A program made the position numbers and the translations under genes. This document shows positions 44,601 through 57,643 of a stretch of 64,000 nucleotides of DNA, piece by piece; within the stretch, counting starts at the first letter, position 1, and each line of letters starts with the position of its first letter. The stretch spans positions 1,094,210 through 1,158,209 of the forward strand of contig CM034407.1 in NCBI GenBank assembly GCA_019925095.2, given 5' to 3'. The notes beneath the pieces were generated by a model, which saw only the letters and a list, made by a program, of their open reading frames with translations, searched no databases and had not been told where the DNA came from. This DNA comes from Dendrolimus kikuchii (lineage: Eukaryota; Arthropoda; Insecta; Lepidoptera; Lasiocampidae).

Positions 44601-47600
44601 GGTAGCACCTTTGGTGTTAGAAATATCCATAAGCGATGGTAACTGCTTTCCATCAGGTGGGCCGTCTGCCTGTATGCTGAACTCGTGCATTAAAAAAAAA
44701 AACGAACCGCAACGAAATTTTAACTTGAAGTTTTACGGGTAGGTTTTCAAATTGGACAAGTACATTAGTAAAGTAGTAAAGTATAGTAATTTTATGTTCT
44801 GTACTTGATGAAAATATTTAAGAGCAGTAACTATTATTCTAGCAATACAATATTGATATAGTAACGAAATATTTTGGTATGATTATTATGTTTTGTACTT
44901 AATGAAAATTAAGCACACTTACTTTATCCCTATTAATATTATAAATGCGAAAGTAACTCTGTCTGTCTGTCTGTCTGTTCCGTTTTCACGGAAAAACTAC
45001 TGGACCGATTTGGCTGAAACTCAGTATATATATATATTTTCGATGCCGAGAATGAACATAGGATACTTTTTATCCCGGAAAATGGGATAGTTTCCGGGAT
45101 AAAAGTATATTTGTCTTTTTGTTTGTTATCCTTTTATGGAAAGACTATTGGACCGATTTGGCTGAAACTCGGTACATATATAATTTGAATACCGAGGGTG
45201 GCCAAGGGATACTTTTCATCCCGGATACTGGGGTACATTTTGGGATAGATTTATGTAAAGTTTATCCCGGAAACTAGGACAGGTTTTGTGATTTCGTCCA
45301 CTGAGTCCACTGGGTCCACTGGGTCCATTAGGCCAGTTGGGTCCACTTTGTCCACTGGATCCACTGGGTCCACTTTGACCACTGGATCCACTAGGCCAGT
45401 TGGTCGACTTGGACAATGTTATCTATTTTGTCATTTTTGTCAACTTTTGTCATTTATGTAGTTTACATATAGACGGGGGTGGTATAGTTTGCGATATTAA
45501 ATGAAGTGAATGTTTCGGGGGCAAACACATACAAATTTAATATAATGTAACCTGTACCACTTGCTTTTTAAACAAGAGATACGCACTAGAGGTTGACCCG
45601 CGGCGCAGCCGCGGGGTGAACTCTAGTTTCCAATAAATACAATTATAGAATTCATATAAAATAATTTTTAATATCAATTTTACATACATACATACATAAC
45701 TTCACGCCAGTTCCCTTGCGGGGTAGGCACGAACAACAGAGTGCCATTTAGGCTTATTCTTACACACCTCACTTGCCTCTTTGACATTCATAACTCTTGT
45801 CATGCACACTCGTCTGTTCTTAAGGCTACTGACATCACCTGCTGCTAGTACACGATCAATTTGATCATGGAAGGTGTGTCGTGGCCTTTCACGACTTCTG
45901 AATTCTTTCCACATGCCCGAACCACCGGAGCATTCCTTTCCTTACCTTCACCCCGACACTCTCTTTCAGACCAACTCTCTTTCTTACTTCGGTATTACGA
46001 ACGCGGTATATCAATTTTATATCATTTATAGCATGAAAATATCTTAGAAACTTTTAAATACAATTATATTTAAGGTATGGAAGAGCGGGATCTTCTGATA
46101 CAAGTAAATTTTGCTTAAAAGAAGATTCCAGCAATTGTCTACAAATTGTGCATCTGTTTTCTAAGAAATATTTTTATTTTTTTCATTTTTCACATTAACA
46201 ATCTGCCCATAGAACTTCAAGTTAAAATTTTGTTGCATTTTGTCACTTGACTGTTGAAGTTTCACTTCGACCATATGTCCCAGCACACATTTCGATTTTT
46301 CGCAGGTTTACTGCAAATTATGATTTGGTTAGGTTAGCTACATTTTAATTAATGCATTTTTTATTTAAACATATTTTATTTTATCAAACAAAAAAAAACT
46401 GAATTCGATCCGGAACCAAAAAAACGCGTCCATAGTCTACTCTATTATACCGCCTCTCACCACGTCTAAGTCTAAATTTATGCCGCTCTTCCACGCGGCC
46501 GTAACGCTTTTTCGTGACAGAAAAATCCTAAGACCCTCCCGTCTATATAGAAGTTTCACTTAAAAAAAAAAGAAGTCGTTTCGCTAAAACTCATCTTGAT
46601 AAGTAAGCTTATGTGGGAGAGGTGAATGTTAATTTTACAGATTAACGCTTAAGTTACTTTAATTAACAAAAACAGCCCAAACGTTTTGAATTTTGTTTTG
46701 TTTGAACTACATACATACATAACTTCACGCCAGTTCCCTTGCGGGGTAGGCACGAACACCTTGCTTCTTTGACATTCATAACTCTTGTCATGCACGCTCG
46801 TCTGTTCTTAAGGCTCCCGACATCACCTTCTGCTAGTACACGATCGATTTGACCATGGAAGGTGTGTCGTGGACTTCCACGACTTCTGCATCCATCCACT
46901 TTTGCGTTGTATATCTGTTTAGTCATTCTTTCCACATGTCTGACCCACCGGAGCATTCCTTTCCTTACCTTCACCCCGACACTCTTTTTCAGACCAACTC
47001 TCTTTCTTACTTCGGCATTACGCAGATTTTGCGCAGTGCTCGCATCTCGACCGCGTTTACTCTACTTTCATGCTCTCTCTTCCATACCCAACTCTCGCTT
47101 CCATACGTGAGCGTAGGTACCAGCACCGCGTTGTGTACGGCGAGCTGGGCCTTCTGGCTGAGGTTCTTAGCGCCTAGAAGTTTACCTAACGCTCCATTCA
47201 CACTATTCCCCAAATTCACTCTTCTTTCTATATCAGCGGTGTACCTTCCATCCCTACTAAAAGCACATCCAAGATATACAAACTCATTCACTTGCTCTAG
47301 CATAACATCATCGACCATTATCCTTGAGTTCGTTCTGGTTTTTTCTCTTTCAAACATCATAACCTTTGTTTTCTTCACATTCAAATGTAAGGCTCTCGCC
47401 TGACAGTCATCTTGTTTGAACTAATACAGAAATATATTATTGCATATATGTATATATATGACTATGTATATATGTATATATTTGTATATTTATTTCTTAG
47501 ATTAGTTTGAGTATTTATGTATCTATTGCCTTTTTCCTGCACCACCTACATCGCCTGATTCAAATCTCTTTGAATTAGGTTGCCTGGAAGAGATCGCTTT

Positions 47601-50600
47601 GAACGATAAGGCCGCCTATTGTATTGTCTAGAAAATATTGTAAATATGGTCTGTTTTTGTAATTTTATATTTTGATAAGCAATAAAGTATTATCTCTCTC
47701 CCTCCCCCCTGCCCCCTCCCCCTTCTCTCCATCTCTCACTCCCCCTCTCCATCTCACTCCTCCCCCCGCTCCCCCGCCCGCTCCCCCCTCTCCCTTTCCC
47801 CGCAACCCCCTCCCCACCCGTTCTCTCCCCTCCCCCTCCCCCCTCTCCCCCCTCTATCTATTACAGGAGTGTTTTAAAAAACCACAACGTTTGAATTTGA
47901 ATAACGCTTGTATTATTTGACTTCTGATAAAATTTCCATGCAGGGGGGGGCCTTACATGAAAATCGATCGTTAAGGAGTAAACTCAAATAATATGGACAC
48001 AGGTGGACGAGAACGCGGTCACCGCCCTCGTGGAGCTGGGCTGGTCCAAGACTCAGGCGCGGAGTGGCCTCCGTGCCACCGCCGGGGACGTGAACAGGGC
48101 GCATCACTACTTGGAGGAGAAGAAGGCCGAGAGGGAGATGCACCGCGCGCAGAGGTGAGTTTCAGGTGCTTCTAGAAGAATTACTCCAGGGTGGATAATT
48201 TTCCAAACGCTCCGTTTAATTTATGTACGGTGTACAGGTAAATTAGCTTCGAGACGTTTTTTGCATTTGTTTATTTACGTCTAGACCTGATATTTAAATT
48301 TCTTTGAAATGGAAATTATGTTTAATATTAATGTTTATTATTTTCACAGTACCTGCCTATAAAAATATATAAAAAGTATTAATTTATTTATTTATGTGCT
48401 GACCGTACACTACTACGAACGCAGACCTCTCGGAGCTAATTTATCTGTATAGAGATTGAATTTTCAAGTTGATACTAGCGTATAAATATTATAAACGCGA
48501 AAGCTTGTAAGAATGTATGGATGTATGTTTGTTACTCTTTCACGCAAAAACTACTAAATGGATTTTGATGAAGTTTTGCAATATAACAGCTTACATATCA
48601 GAATAACACATAGGCTATAATTTATAGAGATATAGTGTGAATTATCCAAAATCGCACCTAGTTAATTATAAAATAGCAAAAAAAATATTCAAAGGAGCCT
48701 CGAGGCCGATTTTGATGAAAACGATGATTGTTGAGCGGGATAAGCCTTTGCCGGGTTCGATTCCTCGTATAGTAAATTTCGGAAACTTATTTTCTCCGTT
48801 ATTTACTACGGTCTGGGTGTCTGGGATCAGCCCCAGAGTAGTCCGTTGTATATTACCCATAACACAAGTGGAACTTGCTTAATTTGGGGATATACGTGTT
48901 TAAAAAAAAAATTGTTAAATCAATTACCTTGTCAGGAACCGAATCGGCTGATTTAAAAGTCTGTCAGGGACAGTTTCTGTCAAGAAATCGCAAACGGCAG
49001 GCCAAGGGAAAGAATACAACAGAATGTTCTACTCTCCATACATTAATTAAAAAAACCTCACTTCTTTTACGCAATAAAGAAATAATGAAAATTACTCTAT
49101 TTTTGATAGGCATCTATAAATATTATATTCGAAGCATTAATTGCGTCCAAATGAGATGCTGTCAAATTACCAGCGCAATTTGATGTTTAACTGGCAGAGT
49201 ATCACTTTCATTGGCAGATAGCTGATGTTATAAAGAGTAACTTGGCCATTTTTGTTTTTTTAAAAGCAAATTAAGTTAAATTCCACGCGGACGAAGTCGC
49301 GTGTAACGGCTAGTCTTCTAAGCTAGCTGTTCGTTAATCGGGTTACAGCAAAAAACGACTCGACTGATTTTGATGAAATTTCGTGTGTGTATGTTCGTGT
49401 GGGTCCCGGGATGGTTTGGTTTCACAATTGGACCCGGTAGGTGGCGTTGCAATCGGGTTCTAGATTTTTCTTTTTTTCAGGACAGGACAGCGCCTGTAGT
49501 ATTTTATAGTTTCACATTTGGCTATAAAGTCTCATTTTAAAAAGCCGAACTGCATATACTCCCAAAGTAGTCATCCGTGCAGGAACGGAGAAAGAATACA
49601 ATTTCCTGCGCCCGAGCAGCCTATCGTAAGAGGCGACTGCATGGCTACCACCCCTGGTCGAAAGCATGTCGCCATAACAACCTTGAGTTATGTTCCGGCA
49701 TTAGTGACCAGGTTCCAGTCTCCCTTAAGAGAGCAGCAGCGCATTTGTAGCGACTTTGGTTTTGCAAATGTCCATAGGCGATGGTAACCGCTTTGCATCA
49801 AGTGGGCCGTCTGCCTGTCTGCTGATCTCCTGCAATAAAAAAAATGTATAAAAAAGTATTGAAAATTGCCAGAGGGATGTTATGGTCTACTCTTGTTACT
49901 GAATCTTTCAATCCATAAAATTCCCTTAATACGCCGTTTGTTATTGTTCGCGCAAACACCGCGACGTCTAAGGCACAACACTAGTAGTCACAGCACTATC
50001 AGCCCAAAAACCGCGCCCCGTCAGTGTCAAAAATACCGCGACGAAGCACGCACGCGCCGGTTTACGTGAAAAACAAATATATTGAGTGCAGTGTTAATAA
50101 GCTTTTTTTAAAAGATTTTTAAATACACAAGCTTTTGAGATCCTGGATATCATGTAGCAGCAGAGTGCTAGCCAAGACAAGTGAAACGAGCCCAAACACG
50201 ACGGGTCTATCTTGATAATACTACGTTTTAACGGTTTTAAGCGCGGTGATTTTATTTGATTTTGATTTTTAGCCTACCGCCAACTTGTTAATTTTAATTA
50301 TTTAGTTTTAATTTTGTTTATGGTTATTATTTACTCTATTGGAGTCTAATCTAATTTACTACCGCTTCGCAACATGTTATGGCTTGAAGAGAAGAAGCGG
50401 CGCAAGAAACTCTTCAGCAGCTCTTCAGATGATTGGATCCCAAACACCTGTTTGGGATCCAATCATTAAAACTATTAAGTCCCGAACCCAGCAAAAACCA
50501 GCTGCCAGACCTCAAGACATTGTGAGCTCTTTCTGCGTACAACGGAACTAAAACCAACTTGACTGATAATTACTTTTATTTTTCCTTCCACCCATTTTAA

Positions 50601-53600
50601 TATTATATAAAATTATTAGAGCTAGGCATGTTTGCTGAAGAGTTTCTTGCGCCGCTTCTTCTCTTCAAGCCATAACATGTTGCGAAGCGGTAGTAAGTTA
50701 GATCAGGCTCCCATAGAGTAAATAATAACCATAAACAAAATTAAAATTAACAAGTTGGCGGTAGGCTAAATAAAACTTTAACAATACTCGTTGACACTTG
50801 ACATCTTTGCCTTCCGTGATCACGGCCACTGAAAAGTGGCCGAAACGTCGGAAAAACCAAAATCAAATAAAATTACCGCGTTTAAAACCGTTAACACGTA
50901 GTTTTATTATGTATACAAGTCGCGAAATGTTGAAATTATTATGGGTCTATCTTGTTCAATACAGAAGTTCCTATGGCCTCCTTTCGACTCCATCATCAGA
51001 TCAGCTCCATGGTACCATATTATTGCATTGTCACGCGATATGCATATGCGTGCAAAATTTCAGCTCAATCGGAAACCGGGAAGTTGGTCAAATTTAACTT
51101 GCTAGATTCCACCGGAACTTACATACATACATACATCCATTGCAAGTTAAATAAAAGCTTGTAAAAATCAGCTCTCACCAATCATCAAGACTAACAATCA
51201 AGTAAGCTCCCTTTATTACCATCCATAAGGGGTCGGCAATACCATTTATAGTTCCATATTATTTATTGTATGGGAGTATTACACAACACACACATATACA
51301 CACACTTTCATACACAAACTCACCCATATACCTTATATATATATTATTATATTTATTATACATTATTCATATACATAATTACAATTATATAGTGTATGTA
51401 TATATCGACACGACCCAACCTTATTATCAAATATCGTTGGTCGTAAGGCATCATCGGTCGTGTCGTATAAAGGGGGCAACAACCTCTGCTCGCGCATGCG
51501 CAGGCGCACTAGCGCCGCGAGTGGCTCACCCGTAAAACTTAATACTACAATGAAGTTGGCAGTTCATTGCGAGGTGACAGTTGAAAAAAACAAAACCTAC
51601 CGCACATACACTTTGAAACTTTACGCATTTCAAATGTTAACAAGTATTATTTTGTTATAAATCGTGCGATATTGTAATTAAGATAATACAAAGGTGGTTG
51701 TGAACTGTTGTTTCCTTTATTGACTGTGCATCAACAAGACGGCGCGCAAATAAATGTGAGGTGGGTACGTAAACAACATCTATATCCCCCACAATTGGTT
51801 TGTAGAGAGAATCGTCTACTGGGTCTATGCGTGGATGGAACCCCGGTGAACCCGCAGCTGGTGGAGGGGCTGATTGGCATGGGCTACACTCGGAACGTTG
51901 CAATAGCAGCCCTGAGGAACTCCAATAACCACGTCGCTGATGCCGTTAGGATCATACAGGAGCAACCAGAGCTGGTAAGCCTGTACCTTTCTAGATAGAT
52001 AGATAACAATTTATTGCTCACCAAATGTACAATTTTGAAAAATGCACAATTACAATATTGTCATGGTCATGTACACACAAAGAGCCTAAAAATTAATCCA
52101 GGCACAGAAAAGAAAAAAACAACACACATGGCACTAGATAGGACAATATATATAAGTATAGATATAAGGCCAGCACTGCACATGCACTTCCTCACAACAC
52201 CAGCATGTAACAGATACACTCTACATTAGCATAAGTTTAGTATTAAAATTAGAATAAATGAATATAATAAGTTATTTGTAAGATACATACACCTCAACAA
52301 AAAATCAATAAATTAATGTCACACACAAGAACCAAAATAACTAATAAGCGTGTTAAATACAAGAAATTAAGTTGTAAAAAAGGGTACGGAACTCGAGTCC
52401 GTAGAGTTGTTAATAAAAAAAAAACTGTCATGGCAGAAATAATAGGCGGGGGGGGGGGGGGTAACCGCTCAAAGCAATCTCTTCCAGGCAACCTAACTTG
52501 AGGAATAGTTGAACCTAATCTGCTGGTGCAGATTATACAGACATACTTAAACTACTCTTTTTTCTCTTCGTTTTATTTTTTCTCTTTTTTTTTACTTTAG
52601 TTAGTACACTTTAATAAAGCTATTACAAAATTTTGAGATACTAGATACTAACGCTATTTGTATAAATTTTAATATTTTTTTGACATTTATTTATTTTTTG
52701 CAAAACAACATCAATTTAAAAGTTTTATATAATAAAACGACGTTTTAACAGTTTTAAGCGTGTTAATTTATTTGATTTTTATTATTCCGACGTGTCGGCC
52801 ACTTTTCAGTGGCCCTGATCACGAAAGACAGATGTCAAGTGTCAATGAGTATTGTTAAAGTTTTATTTAGCCTACCGCCAACTTGTTCATTTTAATTTTG
52901 TTTATGGTTATTATTAACTTTATGGGAGTATATTTAATCTAATTTACCACCGCTTGGCAACATGTTATGGCTTGATGAGAAGAAGCGGCGCAAAAAACTC
53001 TTCAGCAAACATGCCTAGCTCTAATAATCTTATATAATATTAAATTGGTTGGGAGGAAAAATAAAAGAAATTATCAGTCAAGTTGGTTTGTGTTCCGGTG
53101 CACGCAGAAAGAGCTCACAGTGTCTTGAGGTCTGACAGTTAGTTTTTGCTGGGTTTAGGGTCTTAATAGTTTTGATGATCGGATCCCAAACAGGTGGTAC
53201 TTGCCAACCATCTTCTCTATTGAAATTTGGGTGCTTTTTGATTTCAATAGCCTCACGCATCATTCTAGGTATGAAACGATTCTCTTTCCTGAGGTTTATC
53301 GAATCTGAGGTAGTGGTTGGGTTTATCAGTGACTGGATAAAGTGGAAATCAAAAAATACCCAATTGAAAAGTGGCCGAAACGTCAGAATAATTTAATAAA
53401 AAAAAAACCCGTTAAAACGTAGTTTTATTATGTATACAAGTCGCGAAAACTTAAGCAAATATTAAAGTTTTATATCTATAACTTCTTATGATGTTATAAC
53501 TGTTTCAGATATCGGACAGCGATTTGTCTTCAAGTTCTGGAACTCCGAGCTCTGAGGACGATCTGGTGGTAGCCGATGACAACTTAATCACAGAGGTGTG

Positions 53601-56600
53601 TATTTTGTAATGGTCAAAAATATCTTTTGGTAATTTGAGATCCTGTAATTCACTTCCCCTCTCGCCTCCTTGTCCATCTTCCTTGCTTCTCTTTTATCTC
53701 ATCCTTATCCTTCTTTAGCCGCAACCACTCTATCTCCTCTTAAAAGCTGGCGATGCCTTGACATTGCTCGTACTGTTGCATGCCCGGAAGCGATGGTAAT
53801 CACTTTCCATCAAGTGAGCTGTTTGTTTGTTTGCCCGAGTACGGTAATAAAAATATTGGCGGTTCGGGAGCTACTTTTCTAAGAGCGAAATCTGTCAGCG
53901 TTAGGTCAGTTAAGTCCAAAGCTATTGGAAGTAAGAGTTCCGGAATTCTATTTCTGGCATGGTAAATTTCGTAATCGAACTTTTCGTGGTTTGCAATCTT
54001 CTGTGTGGGTGTCTCTGAGTTCTGGATGCCTGCCAAAACACAAAGCGTAATTTGCTTAAGTGAAGTGCTAACAATGGTACAGTCTATCCTAAAATGTTCT
54101 CATTAGAAGATAATTTTAGTACAACACACACAATTTTTGCAATTATAAACACTATTGATGTTTAAGTCTTAGTAAAGTTAAGGAGCATCTAAATTTAATT
54201 ATTAAAGGAATGTTCTAAAATAATCATCTAAACATACAGTTAAACTAAGTTTTATTCAGAAATTGATCTTTATCTTAAATAATTTCACTGGGGCCGCATT
54301 TTAAACTGGTTTAAGAGTTATTTATCAGTTAAAACACGATCTGTAGAAATTTTAATGTTAAGATACTAGTAATCATGTAACTTGCGGCAATTCAGATCGA
54401 AGATATAATCGTTATGGTGTTCCACAAGGAAGTGTCTTGAGTCCGCTATTCTTTCTCCAATATATTAACGACTTACCGATGTTGCCTATTATGATAACAT
54501 TAACAACAATATAACATCAATAATAAATTAGCATATTTCTAATAAATTATGTGTTAATCTACCAAAAGCAAAAATAATGCAATTAGGAGTAAAAGTAAAG
54601 ATACTTTACTAAGTATAAGAGATTATACAGAACAGAGGAAAAATAATTTGTAATTTTGCTTGTGCCAAGAATAATTTAATATGTGACGATGTAGTGCCAT
54701 GTTAAATGACCTAATTTGTAACATGATCTGATCAGACCTGATAATTTGATTGCAGTTATGTTATAATGTTTGTTACTACATGCCTTCTTTTAGTTGGAAA
54801 ATATGGGTTACAACATAGATGAAGCGAAGACAGCTTTAGTGTTGGCAAGAAATCGTATCACCGGCGCGCTGGACATGCTGGTCGTCGGTGGAGAGCATAT
54901 GGATGGTAAGTAGCAAAAAGAAACATCATTGAAGGGAAACGTCTATATAATAATAACAAATAATAACATTTTGGACAAATAATAACATTTTGGCCAATAC
55001 TCAAAACGGATGTAAGAACAAATAATAACATTTTGGCCAATACTCAAAACGGATTTAAGAACGGGTCCCGTGGTACTAAGGAGCTCCTCCTCATCGATAT
55101 GACCATTAGTCATCAGGTACGGCGAAACAGAAAAAATCTGTCTGTAGCCTGGATTGACTACAAAAAAGCCTATGATTCGGTGCCCCATACATGGCTGGAG
55201 AAAGTCCTGGAGCTGTATAAAGTAAATGCAACTCTCCGTACTTTCCTCAGTTCATGTATGGAGCAGTGGACCACGGTGCTTAGGCATCCAGGGGACAGAG
55301 GGAATCTTTCTGTTTTGCACGACCCAATAAGGATCAAGCGGGGCATTTTCCAGGGTGACAGTTTGAGTCCACTTTGGTTCTGTCTAGCTTTGAATCCACT
55401 AAGTACTCTACTTAGGGAGTCAAAGTTAGGCTTTCAACTTCGGAGAGGGGGTGAGATTATATCACACCTTATGTACATGGATGACGTGAAACTATTTGCA
55501 TCGAAAAAGCCGGATCTTTTGCAGTTGCTAAAGATTACTGAAAGCTTTAGCAACTCCATTAGTATGGAATTCGGTGTAGATAAGTGTGCCGTCATGCATG
55601 TACAACGAGGGAGAGTTGTAAATTCAGAAAATTTACAACTGTCTGAAAATATATCCCTCAAGACCCTCTCTGAAGGTGAAACCTACAAGTATCTTGGTAT
55701 GTCAGAGTCGTTGGGTATTCCTGATGCTGATGTAAAGCAGGCGATGAAGGATCGTTTCTTTTCCCGCCTGAGAAAGGTCTTAACGAGCCTTCTCTCAGGT
55801 GGAAATAAGGTTCGAGCCTTCAACGCTTGGGTTATGCCAGCATTAGCATACTCCTTTGGCATACTAAGATGGACTGAAACTGAATTAGACGCCCTGGATA
55901 GACGGGTTCGTTGTCTACTGACAACACATCGGATGCACCACCCACGTTCGTCTGTGATGAGACTGTACATCCCACGGAAGTGTGGAGGTAGGGGGTTTTT
56001 AAATACCAAAAACCTCCACAACCGTGAGGTGTACAATCTCAGAGAATATTTTCTCAAAGTCGGCGAGACTGCGGGTATGCATCACGATGTTGTGTCAGTA
56101 GACAAAGGGTTCACCCCGCTATCCCTAGCAAAACAGAACTGGCAGAGACCGTTGGTAATGAGTGCCTCTGATCGTATGGACGTATGGAAGAGCAAGGAGC
56201 TGCATGGCAGGTTCTATCAGGCTCTAACAGGGCCTGATGTGGACCTACCAGCGTCGGTGAACTGGCTACGTTTCGGTGACCTATTTGGGGAAACCGAAGG
56301 GTTTGTCTGTGCAATTATGGACGAGGTTATCAAAACGAACAACTACCGGAAGTACATTCTGAAGGACGGCACGCTTGACATATGTCGGGCGTGTCACCGC
56401 CCTGGTGAGTCTCTCAGACATGTTACTTCCGGTTGTTCTCGTCTTGCTAACAGCGAGTACTTGCACAGGCACAACCTTGTAGCCAGGATCATCCACCAGC
56501 AACTTGCTCTTAAATACGGACTTGTCTTGTCGGAGGTACCTTATTACCAATACAAGCCCGAGCCAGTTCTTGACAATGGTCAATATCTGCTCTACTGGGA

Positions 56601-57583
56601 CCGATCAATTATCACAGACAGGACTATTGTTGCTAACAAGCCTGATATTGTGATAGTTGATCGGTCTGCGAGACGTGCTATAATTGTAGATGTCGCGATT
56701 CCCCATGATGGTAACCTCGTGAATGCCGAGAAAGATAAACAAATAAAGTATATTGATCTTGCTCACGAGGTTACCGCTATGTGGAACCTGGACTCTACAA
56801 TCATAGTACCGATAGTGGTGTCAGTGAATGGACTAATAGCGAAGAGCCTTGATCGCCACCTTGAAAGGCTCTCGCTTGGTATCTGGTTGAAGGGTCGGAT
56901 GCAGAAGGCAGCTCTGTTGGACACGGCCCGTATTGTGAGGAGATTCCTGTGTCTGGAGCCTTAACCACCGGTAGCCTGGACCCTAGGCCCCACTGCCGGC
57001 GAAGATCAGTTTTTTATATTTTTTTTATAAATAAATTTGTATTTTTTATAAGAAAAATGTAAAAAATTTGGAAATAAAATATATATGTAAATAATAAAAA
57101 AGTACATTTAAACAGAATTACAGCAAAACCGGTGCAGTACTCCTAGTAGGTTTTCCGTGAATGCTTTACAGACAGACGGACAGATCGAGTTACTAAAGCA
57201 AAAAAAACTTGAGAAATGATTGGTCACCCATACAAACTTTCATCCCCTATTTCGGCATGTTCTAGTTTTATTTATCTATCCCCCGTCTATCTATCTATAT
57301 ACCAAAACGATCTAGACAACCAAAATAGCAAATCACAAAGAAAAACCTATCCTACTTTCCAGGATAACTTTTACATAAGTCTATCCCTTTTTGGGGATAG
57401 AAACTACCCTATATCCATCCTAGATATTGAACTTAGATATATATCGAATATCAGCCAAACAGAGAAATATACCTTTATCCCGACAATTATCCCATTTTTC
57501 GGGATAAAAAGTATCCTATGTTGATCCACGGCATTGAAAATATATATATATATATATATACATATATACATATATATATATAC

Positions 57584-57643
<60 letters not shown>

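Larger units (their letters stand above)
50098..51165 (+). mobile_element. ACAAGCTTTT-ended MITE, split by a Penelope-like insertion (NUB1 intron 8)
   Basis: The left piece is 50098-50214 and the right piece is 50943-51165; together they match 59918-60218. The 12-mer GGGTCTATCTTG occurs once in the intact family but at both 50203-50214 and 50943-50954 here. Ends in (ACAT)n and AAAAGCTTGTAA. Confidence 0.7.
52731..53463 (-). mobile_element. Penelope-like element (copy D), 12-bp target duplication, 33 bp before NUB1 exon 10
   Basis: AAAGTTTTATAT flanks it at 52719-52730 and 53464-53475. Coding sequence and the main 3' repeat are on the minus strand, with an inverted repeat at the other end (ACGTAGTTTTATTATG at about 53418). 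This copy keeps the most coding sequence of the four. Confidence 0.75.
54956..57100 (+). mobile_element. R4/Dong-like non-LTR retrotransposon, 5'-truncated (NUB1 intron 11)
   Basis: Contains the C-terminal two thirds of a single-ORF LINE of the R4/Dong type: reverse transcriptase, CCHC knuckle, restriction-like endonuclease, short AT-rich 3'UTR ending near 57100. It sits in TAA-rich DNA (ATAATAATAACAAATAATAA at 54948-54967), the preferred target of Dong elements. The 5' boundary shows a 43-bp tandem duplication. Same strand as NUB1. Confidence 0.75.

Noticed and set aside
45216..45416. Collagen-like Gly-Pro-Ser open frame on the minus strand
   Set aside because: It is the translation of a 9-bp minisatellite inside a Helitron, with no start, splice or domain support.
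46849..47403. 184-codon plus-strand frame in NUB1 intron 7
   Set aside because: It is antisense to a recognisable LINE reverse transcriptase fragment on the minus strand.
50339..50551. 70-codon plus-strand frame as a gene
   Set aside because: It is the residual C-terminal end of a Penelope-like polyprotein fused to its inverted repeat.
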